Shown piece after piece: positions 9,513-18,340 of a stretch of DNA of 64,000 nucleotides. Within the stretch, counting starts at the first letter, position 1. Each line of letters begins with the position of its first letter. The notes under the pieces were generated by a model. That model was not told the DNA's origin. It worked only from the letters and a program-made list of their open reading frames with translations, and searched no databases. The position numbers and the translations under genes were made by a program. The stretch is from NCBI RefSeq assembly GCF_000981385.1, contig NZ_LATZ01000135.1:1-64000 (forward strand). The letters run 5' to 3'. This DNA comes from Bacillus sp. SA1-12. GTDB lineage: Bacteria > Bacillota > Bacilli > Bacillales > Bacillaceae.

Positions 9513-10010
9513 TTACTGGTAAATGCTTTGGTTTCCTGATTGACTTTGATTTTGCTGTTGCTGGTTTTGTTGTTGGTTTTGTTGTTGGTTTTGCAGTTGT
9601 TGTTGTGATTGGTTAATTTGCTGTGAAATTTGGTTTAACATATTGACTGATTGCAGTGATTGTTCTACATTATTTAACATTTGAGCTGCCTGGTGTATAG
9701 ATTGTTGTAATTGTTGAAATGTTTTCTGTTGTTGTTGTTGAGCTTGTGCGCTAAATTGTTGCATCTGACTTAATAGCTCATTTGATTGTTGTTGACTTTG
9801 CCCAACTGATGACATCGAAGATTGCTGTCCACTTACATTTAATTGATTCAAGGCATGTTGTATAGTTTGTAATTGGCTTTTTAACGGTGCAAGCTCTTCG
9901 CCGATTTCTTCTTCTACCATAGCAGACGCAACTTTTTCAATTTTAACCTTTTCTGCATCTTTTGATTTAATATTCTTTTTAATAACTTCTAATTCTGTTT
10001 CTTTTACCAT
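9513..10010 (-). CDS. Glutamine-rich low-complexity protein, unknown function
   Basis: The protein has 165 residues. The first ~60 residues are charged and helical (KNIKSKDAEKVKIEKVASAM). The remainder is dominated by Q, N and S, with coiled-coil-like heptads and a C-terminal run built from NQQQ units (DNA repeat at about 9540-9610). It has no signal peptide or membrane segment. It has a good ribosome site (TTAAGGAGGAA). I do not recognise a family with known function; the composition resembles some spore-surface or aggregation-prone proteins, but that is only an analogy. Confidence 0.7.
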   Translation of the reverse strand: MVKETELEVIKKNIKSKDAEKVKIEKVASAMVEEEIGEELAPLKSQLQTIQHALNQLNVSGQQSSMSSVGQSQQQSNELLSQMQQFSAQAQQQQQKTFQQLQQSIHQAAQMLNNVEQSLQSVNMLNQISQQINQSQQQLQNQQQNQQQNQQQQNQSQSGNQSIYQ

Positions 10011-10331
10011 AATTAAATTCCTCCTTAAAATAGATTGTCAAGGTCAATTAGTATTGGCAGCTACTAGTGAATCACCAGTAGACAAATATATTGTCTTCTT
10101 TCTAAGAATGATTTATTTGTGGTATGAATTTCCACATTTCCTAAGAATGTGTTTCTATTTGTGTTTATTAAGAATAATTAAATTAGAAAATACAAAAAAG
10201 ACCGAATAAGTCCTTTTAATGTAATTTGGCTTTATACAATTAAGTGGAGATATTGATTGGAAAACGTTACAGAGTATGACTTTAAGGAGTAGGGCATAAT
10301 CTAAAAATGTTCGGAAAGGTGGAGGATTTCT
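10011..10331. other. Divergent intergenic region
   Basis: This 321-base AT-rich region separates the reverse-strand Gln-rich gene and yrrD. It contains an imperfect hairpin (CTACTAGTGAATCACCAGTAG, positions about 10060-10080) in the leader side of the reverse gene. No promoter could be placed with confidence, and no small gene is seen. Confidence 0.35.
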
Positions 10332-10805
10332 TTGCGGACATTTTCAAATCTTAAAGGGCTTCCGGTATATAGTAATAAGAACGCTAACTTATTAGGTCAT
10401 GTGACCGATTTATGTTTATCCCATGAGGGCTTTATTATCGGACTGATTATGGAAGGCAAAGGGTTGTTCAATCGTGACCGCTTCGTTCCAATTTCTTCAA
10501 TTGATGCGCTTGGCGAAAATGGCGTTATGGTTGAAAATGAAAACAAGCTGCTTTCGATCCAAGATATGAAGACGAATTACACATACAATACCTATGATGA
10601 TCTTCGCTATAAATCGGTGCTTACAAAAGAAGGAGAGCGACTTGGTTTATTAGAGGACGTTTATTTTTCTGAAAAAATGGGCACAATTGAGGCATACGAA
10701 TTGACGGACGGATTCTTTGCTGACATCACTGAAGGTAAGAAAGTAGTTAGAGCATCTGGTGAACCACTTACGATCAGCAAAGATGCTATCGTCATCGATT
10801 TTTAA
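10332..10805 (+). CDS. yrrD: PRC-barrel domain protein (YrrD-like)
   Basis: The protein has 157 residues with two PRC-barrel-like halves (LKGLPVYSNKNANLLGHVTD and SVLTKEGERLGLLEDVYFS). PRC barrels bind RNA-processing or photosynthetic partners in other systems; the role of YrrD is not established. The start is TTG at 10332 with AAAGGTGGAGG upstream. It begins a short cluster with yrzR and yrzQ, the same order as in B. subtilis. Confidence 0.8.
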   Translation: MRTFSNLKGLPVYSNKNANLLGHVTDLCLSHEGFIIGLIMEGKGLFNRDRFVPISSIDALGENGVMVENENKLLSIQDMKTNYTYNTYDDLRYKSVLTKEGERLGLLEDVYFSEKMGTIEAYELTDGFFADITEGKKVVRASGEPLTISKDAIVIDF

Positions 10806-10826
10806 TGTAAAAAGAGGTGTGCCCAG

Positions 10827-11018
10827 TTGTTTTCATGTCCGAATTGTAAAAGTAAAGACCTTGGGAAGATAGGCGTAAATCAATATTACTGCTGGAACTG
10901 CTTTATTGAACTATCTGTTTCAAAGGGTAAAATATTAACTCATCAAGTTGAAGAGGATGGAACGTTAAGCTCACTTGATGATTTATTTTCTGAGGATGAA
11001 CGATCAATAAGCATGTAA
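10827..11018 (+). CDS. yrzR: Small zinc-ribbon-like protein (YrzR-like)
   Basis: The protein has 63 residues. CPNCKSKDLG and YYCWNCFIEL supply two CxxC pairs, so it should bind one zinc ion. The acidic C-terminus (EEDGTLSSLDDLFSEDE) is a conserved feature as I remember the family. The start is TTG after AGAGGTG. Its function is unknown. Confidence 0.75.
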   Translation: MFSCPNCKSKDLGKIGVNQYYCWNCFIELSVSKGKILTHQVEEDGTLSSLDDLFSEDERSISM

Positions 11019-11032
11019 AGGGGGGATAGGTC

Positions 11033-11164
11033 TTGAAGCGTACCGTAACCTCACTAGTTTCATTAGGACTTGGTGCTGCAGCATACTATGTTGCACGAAA
11101 TTCTAATATGACATCTAATCGTTCGATGAGAAAAATGCGTAAACGTGTTATGAAAATGTTTTAA
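11033..11164 (+). CDS. yrzQ: Small membrane-associated basic protein (YrzQ-like)
   Basis: The peptide has 43 residues, starting at TTG 11033 seven bases after GGGGGA. A short hydrophobic N-terminus (VTSLVSLGLGAAAYYVA) is followed by a strongly basic tail (RKMRKRVMKMF). It is too short for routine calling but has a good ribosome site, conserved position after yrzR and a terminator directly behind it. Function unknown. Confidence 0.7.
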   Translation: MKRTVTSLVSLGLGAAAYYVARNSNMTSNRSMRKMRKRVMKMF

Positions 11165-11166
11165 GG

Positions 11167-11204
11167 GCAGGAGCTGGCAAGCCAGCTCCTTTATTATTTT
11201 TGAC
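11167..11204 (+). terminator. Rho-independent terminator after yrzQ
   Basis: GGAGCTGG and CCAGCTCC form an eight-pair stem around CAAG, followed by TTTATTATTTTT. Confidence 0.85.
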
Positions 11205-11273
11205 AATGAATCCCTTAGCATGAATAATTTTCTAACTTCCTTCCACAATATGAAAGAGAGGGAAGGTGAAGAA

Positions 11274-12335
11274 ATGAGAGACCGTCAAATAAAATGGTTA
11301 CTCCGTATTACTATTTTATTGTTAGGACTCCTTACAATTTATGTGTTTTTTCAGCTTCATAACCTGTGGGATCCCTTTTTTCTCATGTTTAAAGCGATTT
11401 TTATTCCTTTTTTAATTAGCGGATTTATTACGTATTTGCTTCATCCAGTAATTGAGAAACTTCACAAGACAGGGGTTCCTAGATCAATTTCCATTCTCGT
11501 TATTTATTTTTTATTTTTTGGTTTAATCGGATATGGTTTCTATCGGGGAATTCCCGTTTTAGTTACCCAGCTCAGGGACCTTTCTGAAAATTTCCCGCAG
11601 TTTTCAACAACCTATAAAAGTTGGATTGATTCAATTCATGTACAAACAAATCGTTGGCCTGATGGAATTCATGATCGTATCGATTTAATGTTTCAGGAAA
11701 CAGAAGAATGGCTTGCTTCTATGATTGAAAATATCATAAATAGTTTAAAAAGTATTTTCGACTATCTCCTTTTACTCGCGATTATTCCATTTCTCGTCTT
11801 TTATATGCTAAAGGACTATGAGCAGCTTAAAAAGGCAGCATGGTATTTGACCCCGCGAAAATGGAGAAAGGATGCAATCCGGTTTTTAAAGGAAATAGAC
11901 CATTCACTGGGAAGTTATATAAGGGGCCAATTATTTGTTTGCTTCATAATTGGCAGTTTAGCTTTTTTGCTATTATGGTTTTTTAACGTGAGATACCCGC
12001 TGATCTTAGGGCTGTTAATTGGAATAACAAATATTATTCCTTATTTCGGCCCGGTCATTGGAGCGGTTCCTGCCTTAATTATTGCCGCAACCATGTCAAC
12101 GGAAACGGTGTTATTTGTAATTGCAATCATACTCTCCTTGCAGTTTTTGGAAGGAAATATTTTAGGTCCATTTATTGTAGGAAAAAGTCTTCATATGCAC
12201 CCGATAATAATTATGCTAGCACTACTAGCAGGCGGAGAAATTGCTGGAGTATTTGGTTTAATGCTCGCAGTACCTATAGTTGTGATTTTACGCGTCATCC
12301 TTGTACATATTGTACAACTTAGAAGGCAGCATTGA
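11274..12335 (+). CDS. yrrI: AI-2E family transporter (YrrI-like permease)
   Basis: The protein has 353 residues with about seven to eight hydrophobic segments: two at the N-terminus, then a soluble loop of roughly 90 residues, then a C-terminal cluster including GLLIGITNIIPYFGPVIGA, a hallmark of this family. Members export small solutes, and some act as Na+/H+ antiporters; the substrate here is unknown. I start at ATG 11274, four bases after GGAAGGTGA, which gives the length usual for YrrI; an earlier ATG at 11220 lacks such a site. Confidence 0.85.
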   Translation: MRDRQIKWLLRITILLLGLLTIYVFFQLHNLWDPFFLMFKAIFIPFLISGFITYLLHPVIEKLHKTGVPRSISILVIYFLFFGLIGYGFYRGIPVLVTQLRDLSENFPQFSTTYKSWIDSIHVQTNRWPDGIHDRIDLMFQETEEWLASMIENIINSLKSIFDYLLLLAIIPFLVFYMLKDYEQLKKAAWYLTPRKWRKDAIRFLKEIDHSLGSYIRGQLFVCFIIGSLAFLLLWFFNVRYPLILGLLIGITNIIPYFGPVIGAVPALIIAATMSTETVLFVIAIILSLQFLEGNILGPFIVGKSLHMHPIIIMLALLAGGEIAGVFGLMLAVPIVVILRVILVHIVQLRRQH

Positions 12336-12344
12336 CATTTACAT

Positions 12345-12835
12345 GCACCTTGTCTATAATTCACGATAGAATATTGCTAAATCATTGATGGAACGAAGTA
12401 TGTTGAAACCGCTTTTTAGAGAGGAATTTCCTTGGCTGAAAGAAATTCTAAAGTACGGACAACAGAAGGCTAATCCTAAGTGCAGAAAAACCTGCCGTTA
12501 AAACCACGTTACGGTTTAATGAAGAGATGGACTATTTCTTTGGTTATAAATGTTTAGTTTTGGAACTTAGCATTTTTAACAGCTTCAGGCGCCATCGGCG
12601 AAGTAAGGACGTTCATGTGCCGTAAATCAGGCAGTCGCGATTTGACTATGAGCTCATACTCAATCGTCCAGAAGGTTAAAAACACCCTTCGTGACGGCTT
12701 GTCCTATGCTTATTGCCAGAAGTTTAACGCTTGCCGCGTTTAAATGTCCATAATCAGGGTGGTACCGCGAGTTAACTCTCGTCCCTGTGGAAAGAGGGAT
12801 TCTTTACACAGAGGCTGAGGGTTTTTTTGATTTTA
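12345..12835 (+). promoter_or_regulatory. T-box leader of alaS (tRNA-Ala sensing)
   Basis: The conserved T-box AGGGTGGTACCGCG is at about 12758-12771 and is followed by a terminator hairpin (CCCTGTGG...CACAGAGG) and GGGTTTTTTT at 12821. Stem I carries the AGAGAGGAA segment near 12417. The likely specifier is GCT at 12469-12471, an Ala codon, which fits the downstream gene. T-box RNAs read through when uncharged tRNA pairs with the antiterminator. The distance from specifier to T-box, about 290 bases, is unusually long and seems to include an inserted element (see 12585-12742). Confidence 0.88.
12585..12742 (+). repeat. Structured element apparently inserted in the alaS T-box leader
   Basis: The segment starts near CAGGCGCCATCGGCGAAG and ends near CGCTTGCCGCG; its ends can pair (CGGC...AAG with CTT...GCCG). 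It carries the string GGCGAAG-TA-AGGACGTT, which resembles GGCGAAGGACAGGACGTCC in the element upstream of gpr, and a strong hairpin CGATTTGACTATGAG/CTCATACTCAATCG. GCTTCANGCGCCATCGG recurs near 58275. The limits are approximate and the family is inferred by eye. Confidence 0.45.
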
Positions 12836-12902
12836 ATTTTATTTCTGTCTTTATTCATGGCAGTAAAGCATTATTCAAAAAGTTAAATTAAGGAGGATTC
12901 CA

Positions 12903-15542
12903 ATGAAAAACTTGAAATCAGCTGAAGTGCGTCAAATGTTTCTAGATTTTTTCAAAGAGAAAGGACATGCTGTTGAACCAAGTGCATCATTAGTTCCACA
13001 TGAAGATCCAACTCTTTTATGGATCAATAGCGGTGTTGCAACATTAAAAAAATATTTTGATGGACGGGTCATACCTGCAAATCCAAGAATTTGTAATGCG
13101 CAAAAATCAATTCGTACCAATGATATTGAAAATGTTGGGAAAACAGCAAGACACCACACGTTTTTTGAAATGCTTGGTAATTTTTCTATCGGTGATTATT
13201 TTAAAGTGGAAGCAATTGAGTGGGCTTGGGAATTTTTAACGAGCGAAAAATGGATTGGCTTTGAACCAGAAAAACTTTCGGTAACGATTCATCCGGAAGA
13301 TCAAGAAGCTTTTGATATTTGGACAAATAAAATTGGTATCCCTGAAGAGCGAATTATCCGTTTAGAAGGAAACTTTTGGGATATAGGGGAAGGACCAAGC
13401 GGACCTAATACAGAAATATTTTATGATCGTGGTGAGGATTATGGCAACAATCCTAATGACCCAGAACTATATCCAGGCGGTGAAAATGAACGTTATTTAG
13501 AGGTTTGGAATTTAGTGTTTTCACAATTTAATCATAATCCGGATGGTACATATACACCGTTGCCAAAGAAAAACATTGATACAGGCATGGGGCTTGAGCG
13601 AATGGTTTCGGTCATTCAAAATGTTGAAACAAATTTTGATACTGATTTATTCCTGCCAATCATTCGGGCAACTGAAGAAATTTCAAATGAAGCTTATCAT
13701 CAAAATAAAGAAAAGGATGTTGCTTTTAAGGTGATTGCTGACCATGTTCGGACGGTAAGCTTTGCTATTAGTGATGGAGCGCTTCCTTCAAATGAGGGCA
13801 GAGGTTATGTGCTTCGCCGCCTATTAAGAAGGGCAGTTCGCTATGCAAAACAAATAAACATTAACCGCCCGTTCATGTATGAGCTTGTACCTGTTGTAGC
13901 GGAAATAATGGTAGATTTTTATCCGGAAGTGAAAGCAAAAACAGAATTTATTCAAAAGGTCATTAAAAATGAAGAAGAACGTTTCCACGAAACATTAAAT
14001 GAGGGCTTAGCAATTCTGAGCGAAGTTATCAAAGCTCAAAAATCGAATGGCAGTGACATTATACCAGGTGAGGATGTATTCCGTTTATATGATACTTATG
14101 GCTTCCCGGTTGAATTAACGGAGGAATATGCAGAAGAGGAAGGCATGAAGGTTGATCATAATGGGTTTGAACAAGAAATGGAAAGACAGCGTGACCGTGC
14201 ACGTTCTGCCATGCAAAAGGTTGACTCGATGCAAGTTCAAGGCGGTGTGCTAGGTGACATCAAGGTTGACAGTGAGTTTGTTGGTTATAACCAATTAACA
14301 GTAGAGTCGGCTTCAGTTGCTGTGATGGTGAAAGCGGGAGAATTGATTAAAGAGGCTCACGAAGGTGACGAGGTACAGCTAATTCTTGATAAAACTCCAT
14401 TCTATGCTGAGAGCGGCGGACAAATTGCTGATGAAGGTTTTCTGACTAGTGAAAAGGTCCGCGTTAAAATAAAGGACGTTCAAAAGGCACCAAACGGACA
14501 AAATCTCCATAATGTTGTTATCGAAAGCGGCAGCATACAGCCAGGGGACGTTGTAACAGCTATGGTATCTGAAAACAATCGCAGTGCTATTGTGAAAAAT
14601 CATACTGCTACACATTTATTACATCAAGCATTAAAAGATGTTTTAGGATCTCATGTAAATCAAGCTGGATCTTTAGTTACATCAGAACGACTTCGCTTTG
14701 ACTTCTCACATTTCGGTCAAGTAAGCGGGGATGAGCTAACCCGTATTGAACAAGCTGTAAATGAGCAAATTTGGAAGAGCATCGATGTAAATATTGATTA
14801 TAAATCACTTAAAGAAGCCAAGGAAATGGGGGCAATGGCGCTCTTCGGTGAAAAATACGGAGAGATTGTCCGTGTTGTACAAGTTGGAGATTACAGTTTG
14901 GAGCTATGTGGTGGCTGTCATGTCGACAATACAGCCTCAATTGGTTTATTAAAAATCGTGACTGAAACTGGTATTGGTGCTGGAACAAGACGTATTGAAG
15001 CAGTCACAGGACAAGCAGCTTACCAATTAATTAATGATCAGCTGGAAAAGCTACAAGAAGCTGCTGCACTTTTAAAAGCAAATCCTAAGGATTTAGTATC
15101 AAGAATAGAAGGTTTATTACATGATTATCGTACTCTTCAGCGTGAAAATGAATCATTAACTGCTAAGCTTGGCAATCTTGAAGCGAGCAGTATTGTGGAT
15201 CAAGCAGTCACTGTAAATGGTGTAAAGGTGCTTGCTGCACAAGTTAATGCGAAAGATATGAATAGCTTGAGAGGCATGATGGATGACTTGAAAAACAAAT
15301 TAGGATCGGCTATTGTTGTTCTCGGAGCTGCAGAAGCTGGAAAGGTTAACCTTGTAGCAGGAGTAACGAAGGATTTAGTCGAAAAAGGTTATCATGCAGG
15401 GAAACTAATTAAGGAAGTTGCAGAACGCTGTGGCGGAAAAGGCGGCGGTCGTCCGGATATGGCACAAGCAGGTGGGAAAAGCCCTGAAAACTTGACAGCT
15501 GCACTAAAATATGTCGAGGAATGGCTTGAATCCGTTTTATAA
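12903..15542 (+). CDS. alaS: Alanine--tRNA ligase
   Basis: The protein has 879 residues, full length. The class II aminoacylation core is N-terminal (motif region FFEMLGNFSIGDYF). The editing domain has the metal-binding HTATH (567-571) and CGGCH (669-673) motifs. The C-terminal C-Ala region ends with GGKGGGRPDMAQAGG. It charges tRNA-Ala and hydrolyses mischarged Ser/Gly-tRNA-Ala. It is preceded by AAGGAGG and controlled by the T-box leader. Confidence 0.98.
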   Translation: MKNLKSAEVRQMFLDFFKEKGHAVEPSASLVPHEDPTLLWINSGVATLKKYFDGRVIPANPRICNAQKSIRTNDIENVGKTARHHTFFEMLGNFSIGDYFKVEAIEWAWEFLTSEKWIGFEPEKLSVTIHPEDQEAFDIWTNKIGIPEERIIRLEGNFWDIGEGPSGPNTEIFYDRGEDYGNNPNDPELYPGGENERYLEVWNLVFSQFNHNPDGTYTPLPKKNIDTGMGLERMVSVIQNVETNFDTDLFLPIIRATEEISNEAYHQNKEKDVAFKVIADHVRTVSFAISDGALPSNEGRGYVLRRLLRRAVRYAKQININRPFMYELVPVVAEIMVDFYPEVKAKTEFIQKVIKNEEERFHETLNEGLAILSEVIKAQKSNGSDIIPGEDVFRLYDTYGFPVELTEEYAEEEGMKVDHNGFEQEMERQRDRARSAMQKVDSMQVQGGVLGDIKVDSEFVGYNQLTVESASVAVMVKAGELIKEAHEGDEVQLILDKTPFYAESGGQIADEGFLTSEKVRVKIKDVQKAPNGQNLHNVVIESGSIQPGDVVTAMVSENNRSAIVKNHTATHLLHQALKDVLGSHVNQAGSLVTSERLRFDFSHFGQVSGDELTRIEQAVNEQIWKSIDVNIDYKSLKEAKEMGAMALFGEKYGEIVRVVQVGDYSLELCGGCHVDNTASIGLLKIVTETGIGAGTRRIEAVTGQAAYQLINDQLEKLQEAAALLKANPKDLVSRIEGLLHDYRTLQRENESLTAKLGNLEASSIVDQAVTVNGVKVLAAQVNAKDMNSLRGMMDDLKNKLGSAIVVLGAAEAGKVNLVAGVTKDLVEKGYHAGKLIKEVAERCGGKGGGRPDMAQAGGKSPENLTAALKYVEEWLESVL

Positions 15543-15619
15543 TTAGGAAAAGTAGTGTAAAATGTAGGTAAGATTGGATAAACAGATTTTGTCAAGGATC
15601 TGAGAAAGAGGTGCGAATC

Positions 15620-15880
15620 GTGAGTTCATTTGATAAAACAATGAAATTTAATTTCTCTGATGAATCGGTTGAAACAAATGTGAATGAAGTTCTTTATACC
15701 GTATACGATGCATTGCAAGAAAAGGGTTATAATCCGATTAATCAAATTGTCGGTTATTTGCTTTCAGGTGACCCTGCCTATATTCCACGTCATCGTGACG
15801 CTAGGAATTTAATTCGCAAGCTTGAACGTGATGAATTGATTGAGGAGCTAGTAAAATCTTACTTACACAAACGAGCATGA
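15620..15880 (+). CDS. ireB: IreB family regulatory phosphoprotein (YrzL)
   Basis: The protein has 86 residues. SSFDKTMKFNF followed by VNEVLYTVYDALQEKGYNP is highly conserved (UPF0297). In Enterococcus the homologue IreB is a substrate of the PASTA kinase IreK and affects cephalosporin resistance; the role in Bacillus is less clear. The start is GTG 15620, six bases after AAAGAGGTG. Clustering of alaS, ireB, ruvX and yrzB is standard in Firmicutes. Confidence 0.9.
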   Translation: MSSFDKTMKFNFSDESVETNVNEVLYTVYDALQEKGYNPINQIVGYLLSGDPAYIPRHRDARNLIRKLERDELIEELVKSYLHKRA

Positions 15881-15981
15881 TATCGCATTAGAAATGTAAG
15901 AAACGATCGGGATGGATTCGGCAGACTAACGATAATGCTTGCCCCATCCCTTTTCCTTCAAAAAAAATTGAGAGGGACTTT

Positions 15982-16398
15982 ATGAAAATATTAGGATTGG
16001 ACTTAGGCTCTAAAACCCTTGGGGTTGCTGTTAGTGATGAGCTGGGCTGGACAGCCCAAGGAATTGAAACGATTAAAATAAATGAAGAAAGCCGAGACTA
16101 TAACTTGAGAAGGCTTTCTGAAATCATGGAAGAGCATCGGGTTGAGAAAATTGTTCTTGGAATGCCCAAAAACATGAATGGTACCATTGGCCCAAGAGCA
16201 GAAGCAAGCCTGAGTTTTGCAGAGATCTTAAAAAAGAAGTTTAATGTTCCTGTCGTACTCTGGGATGAACGTTTAACAACGATGGCCGCAGAACGAATGC
16301 TGATTTCAGCAGATGTAAGCAGGAAAAAGCGTAAACAAGTAATTGATAAGATGGCTGCTGTCATGATTTTACAAGGGTATTTGGATAGTTTGAATTAA
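15982..16398 (+). CDS. ruvX: Holliday-junction resolvase-like / pre-16S rRNA nuclease YqgF
   Basis: The protein has 138 residues with an RNase H-like fold. The first acidic motif is ILGLDLGSKTLGVAVSDE, and the family motifs VLGMPKNMNG and WDERLTT are present. YqgF of E. coli processes the 5' end of 16S rRNA precursor; resolvase activity was the earlier proposal. It is followed by yrzB. Confidence 0.92.
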   Translation: MKILGLDLGSKTLGVAVSDELGWTAQGIETIKINEESRDYNLRRLSEIMEEHRVEKIVLGMPKNMNGTIGPRAEASLSFAEILKKKFNVPVVLWDERLTTMAAERMLISADVSRKKRKQVIDKMAAVMILQGYLDSLN

Positions 16399-16427
16399 GG
16401 TTTAAATAATATAATGAGGTGAATCAC

Positions 16428-16715
16428 ATGGAACATGGCGAAAAACAAATTACTGTTATAGATGAAGCTGGAAATGAACAACTTTGTGAGGTACTATTTA
16501 CATTTGAATCAGAAGAGTTTAACAAATCATATGTACTTTACTACCCAGTAGGTGCTGATGAAGATGACAGTGAAGAAATCGAAATCCATGCATCAAGTTT
16601 TAATCCGCACGCTAATGGAGAAGATGGAGAACTAGAGCCAATTGAAACAGAAGAAGAGTGGGATTTAATCGAAGAAATGTTAAATACATTCCTAGATGAA
16701 GAAGAACAAGCGTAA
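16428..16715 (+). CDS. yrzB: DUF1292 family acidic protein (YrzB)
   Basis: The protein has 95 residues and is very acidic (DEDDSEEIEIHAS and EETEEEWDLIEEML-like regions). It begins HGEKQITVIDEAGNEQLCEVLFTF, typical of UPF0473/DUF1292. The function is unknown, but the position after ireB and ruvX is conserved. I start at ATG 16428, seven bases after GAGGTGA, not at the GTG at 16419. Confidence 0.88.
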   Translation: MEHGEKQITVIDEAGNEQLCEVLFTFESEEFNKSYVLYYPVGADEDDSEEIEIHASSFNPHANGEDGELEPIETEEEWDLIEEMLNTFLDEEEQA

Positions 16716-16743
16716 GCCTGATTTGGCTGACAAAAGGATACAA

Positions 16744-16846
16744 ACAAAGGGTCAGACCCCTCCTGCAAACACAAATATTTGGAATGTAGCTATTTAATTC
16801 CAATAATTGTATCTAAGGGTAGGGGTCAGACCCTGTTTTTTTATAC
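16744..16846 (+). terminator. Long hairpin with GGGTCAGACCC arms
   Basis: AGGGTCAGACCCCT (about 16748) and AGGGGTCAGACCCT (about 16820) are complementary at 13 of 14 positions and enclose about 60 bases; TGTTTTTTTAT follows the second arm. It could act as a terminator after yrzB. Each arm is itself nearly palindromic. I recall GGGTCTGACCC-type arms as dispersed in Bacillus genomes, so it may also be a small repeat. Confidence 0.6.
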
Positions 16847-17004
16847 ATATTGTATTCCCCCTTAACTCTTAAAGAGAATTCTAAAGCCTTCAATGATGCA
16901 GTTATATTTCTCTGCTCTTCATACTCATTCCCTACTTTTCTGAAAAAATTGCCGAAACACATAGAACATTGTAGTATAATAATTGGGATGAGAGGAGGAT
17001 ATGA

Positions 17005-18138
17005 ATGTCAGAAGGAGATTCAAAAAAGGATTTATTCCGTAAAAAGCTTCTAGAAAAGCAAAATGAAGCAAAAGTTGTTAGAAAAATTGTTCTAACAGTT
17101 TTTATCATTTTAATTATTGCGTTCTCAGGTATTATCGGAGGCGGATATCTATATATTAAATCTTCTTTAGAACCTGTTGATCCAAATGATCAAAGAAAAA
17201 TTAAGGTAACTGTACCGATTGGGTCATCAGTATCAAACATTTCGAAAATTTTAGAAGAAAAAGAGATTATAAAAAATGCCCGTGTTTTTAAATATTATAT
17301 TAAATTTAAGAACGAATCAGGCTTCCAAGCCGGTAATTACACATTTACAAAAGCAATGACATTTGAAGAAATAATTGAAAGCTTAAAGCAAGGAAAGCTT
17401 ATGAATGAAGTTGCCTTTAAAATTACCATACCTGAAGGAAGACAATTAACAGAAATTGCTTCCATAATCGCCAATAATACAGCATTTTCGGAACAAGAAG
17501 TAATAGCAAAACTAACAGATAAAACATTTATTGAGTCAATGAAAGCGAAATATCCAGACTTACTTACTAATGATATTTTTGGCAAAGATGTTAAGTACGC
17601 GCTTGAAGGCTATTTGTATCCGGCAACCTATCCTTATTATAAAAAGGAAGCGACAATTGAAGAAGTAGTAGAGCCGATGATTAAGAAAATGAATCAAGTT
17701 GTTGTTAAATATATTCCGCAGCTGCAAGAGAAAAAGATGAGTGTTCATCGTTTTATCACGATGGCATCGTTAATTGAGGAAGAAGCAACGGAAAAGGCGG
17801 ATCGTGAAAAGATATCAAGTGTCTTTTATAATCGTATTGAAAAGGATATGCCTCTTCAAACAGACCCAACCGTATTATATGCCCTAGGCGAACACAAGGA
17901 TCGTGTATTATATAAGGATCTTGAAGTGGAATCACCTTATAACACGTACCGTAACCAAGGATTACCCCCGGGCCCAATTGCGAATGCGGGTGAAGTATCG
18001 TTTGCAGCAGCATTATCACCTGAAGATACGGATTTCCTCTATTTCTTAGCTACAAAAGAGGGGAACGTCATTTTTACAAAAACACTTGAAGAACATAATA
18101 TAGAAAAAAATAAACATATTACAAATGTAAACAAATAG
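17005..18138 (+). CDS. mltG: Endolytic murein transglycosylase
   Basis: The protein has 377 residues. A cytosolic basic N-terminus leads into one membrane span (IVLTVFIILIIAFSGIIGGGYLYI, about 31-53). The extracellular part has a LysM-like segment and the YceG catalytic domain, with the likely catalytic Glu in MASLIEEEATEKADR and the signature QTDPTVLYALG. MltG cuts nascent peptidoglycan strands and works with elongation synthases. ATG 17005 follows GAGGAGGAT. Confidence 0.92.
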   Translation: MSEGDSKKDLFRKKLLEKQNEAKVVRKIVLTVFIILIIAFSGIIGGGYLYIKSSLEPVDPNDQRKIKVTVPIGSSVSNISKILEEKEIIKNARVFKYYIKFKNESGFQAGNYTFTKAMTFEEIIESLKQGKLMNEVAFKITIPEGRQLTEIASIIANNTAFSEQEVIAKLTDKTFIESMKAKYPDLLTNDIFGKDVKYALEGYLYPATYPYYKKEATIEEVVEPMIKKMNQVVVKYIPQLQEKKMSVHRFITMASLIEEEATEKADREKISSVFYNRIEKDMPLQTDPTVLYALGEHKDRVLYKDLEVESPYNTYRNQGLPPGPIANAGEVSFAAALSPEDTDFLYFLATKEGNVIFTKTLEEHNIEKNKHITNVNK

Positions 18139-18340
18139 GTAGCTACTAAAAGGGAATGAAGCAGTAAATCCAATGATTTATTATTGCTATTCCTTAAAAC
18201 GAAAGGGAACGTGAATAATTATTCGCATTCCCTTTCTTATTGTGGTAAAATATATCGAGTTATTACGGAGAGTGTAAAATTTGTCCGAAATTTAACGGGC
18301 ACTAATACTCTGTTTTTTAAATTCTAGAGAAACTAAGAAG
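18139..18340 (+). other. Intergenic after mltG, AT-rich part before the structured element
   Basis: Apart from the terminator at 18199-18239, the sequence holds a TGTGGTAAAAT string at about 18241-18251, which could be an extended -10 promoter for the structured RNA that follows. No gene is seen. Confidence 0.35.
18199..18239 (+). terminator. Rho-independent terminator after mltG
   Basis: CGAAAGGGAACGTG and CGCATTCCCTTTC pair in a long stem with an AT-rich loop; the 3' side ends CTTTCTTATTG. Confidence 0.75.
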
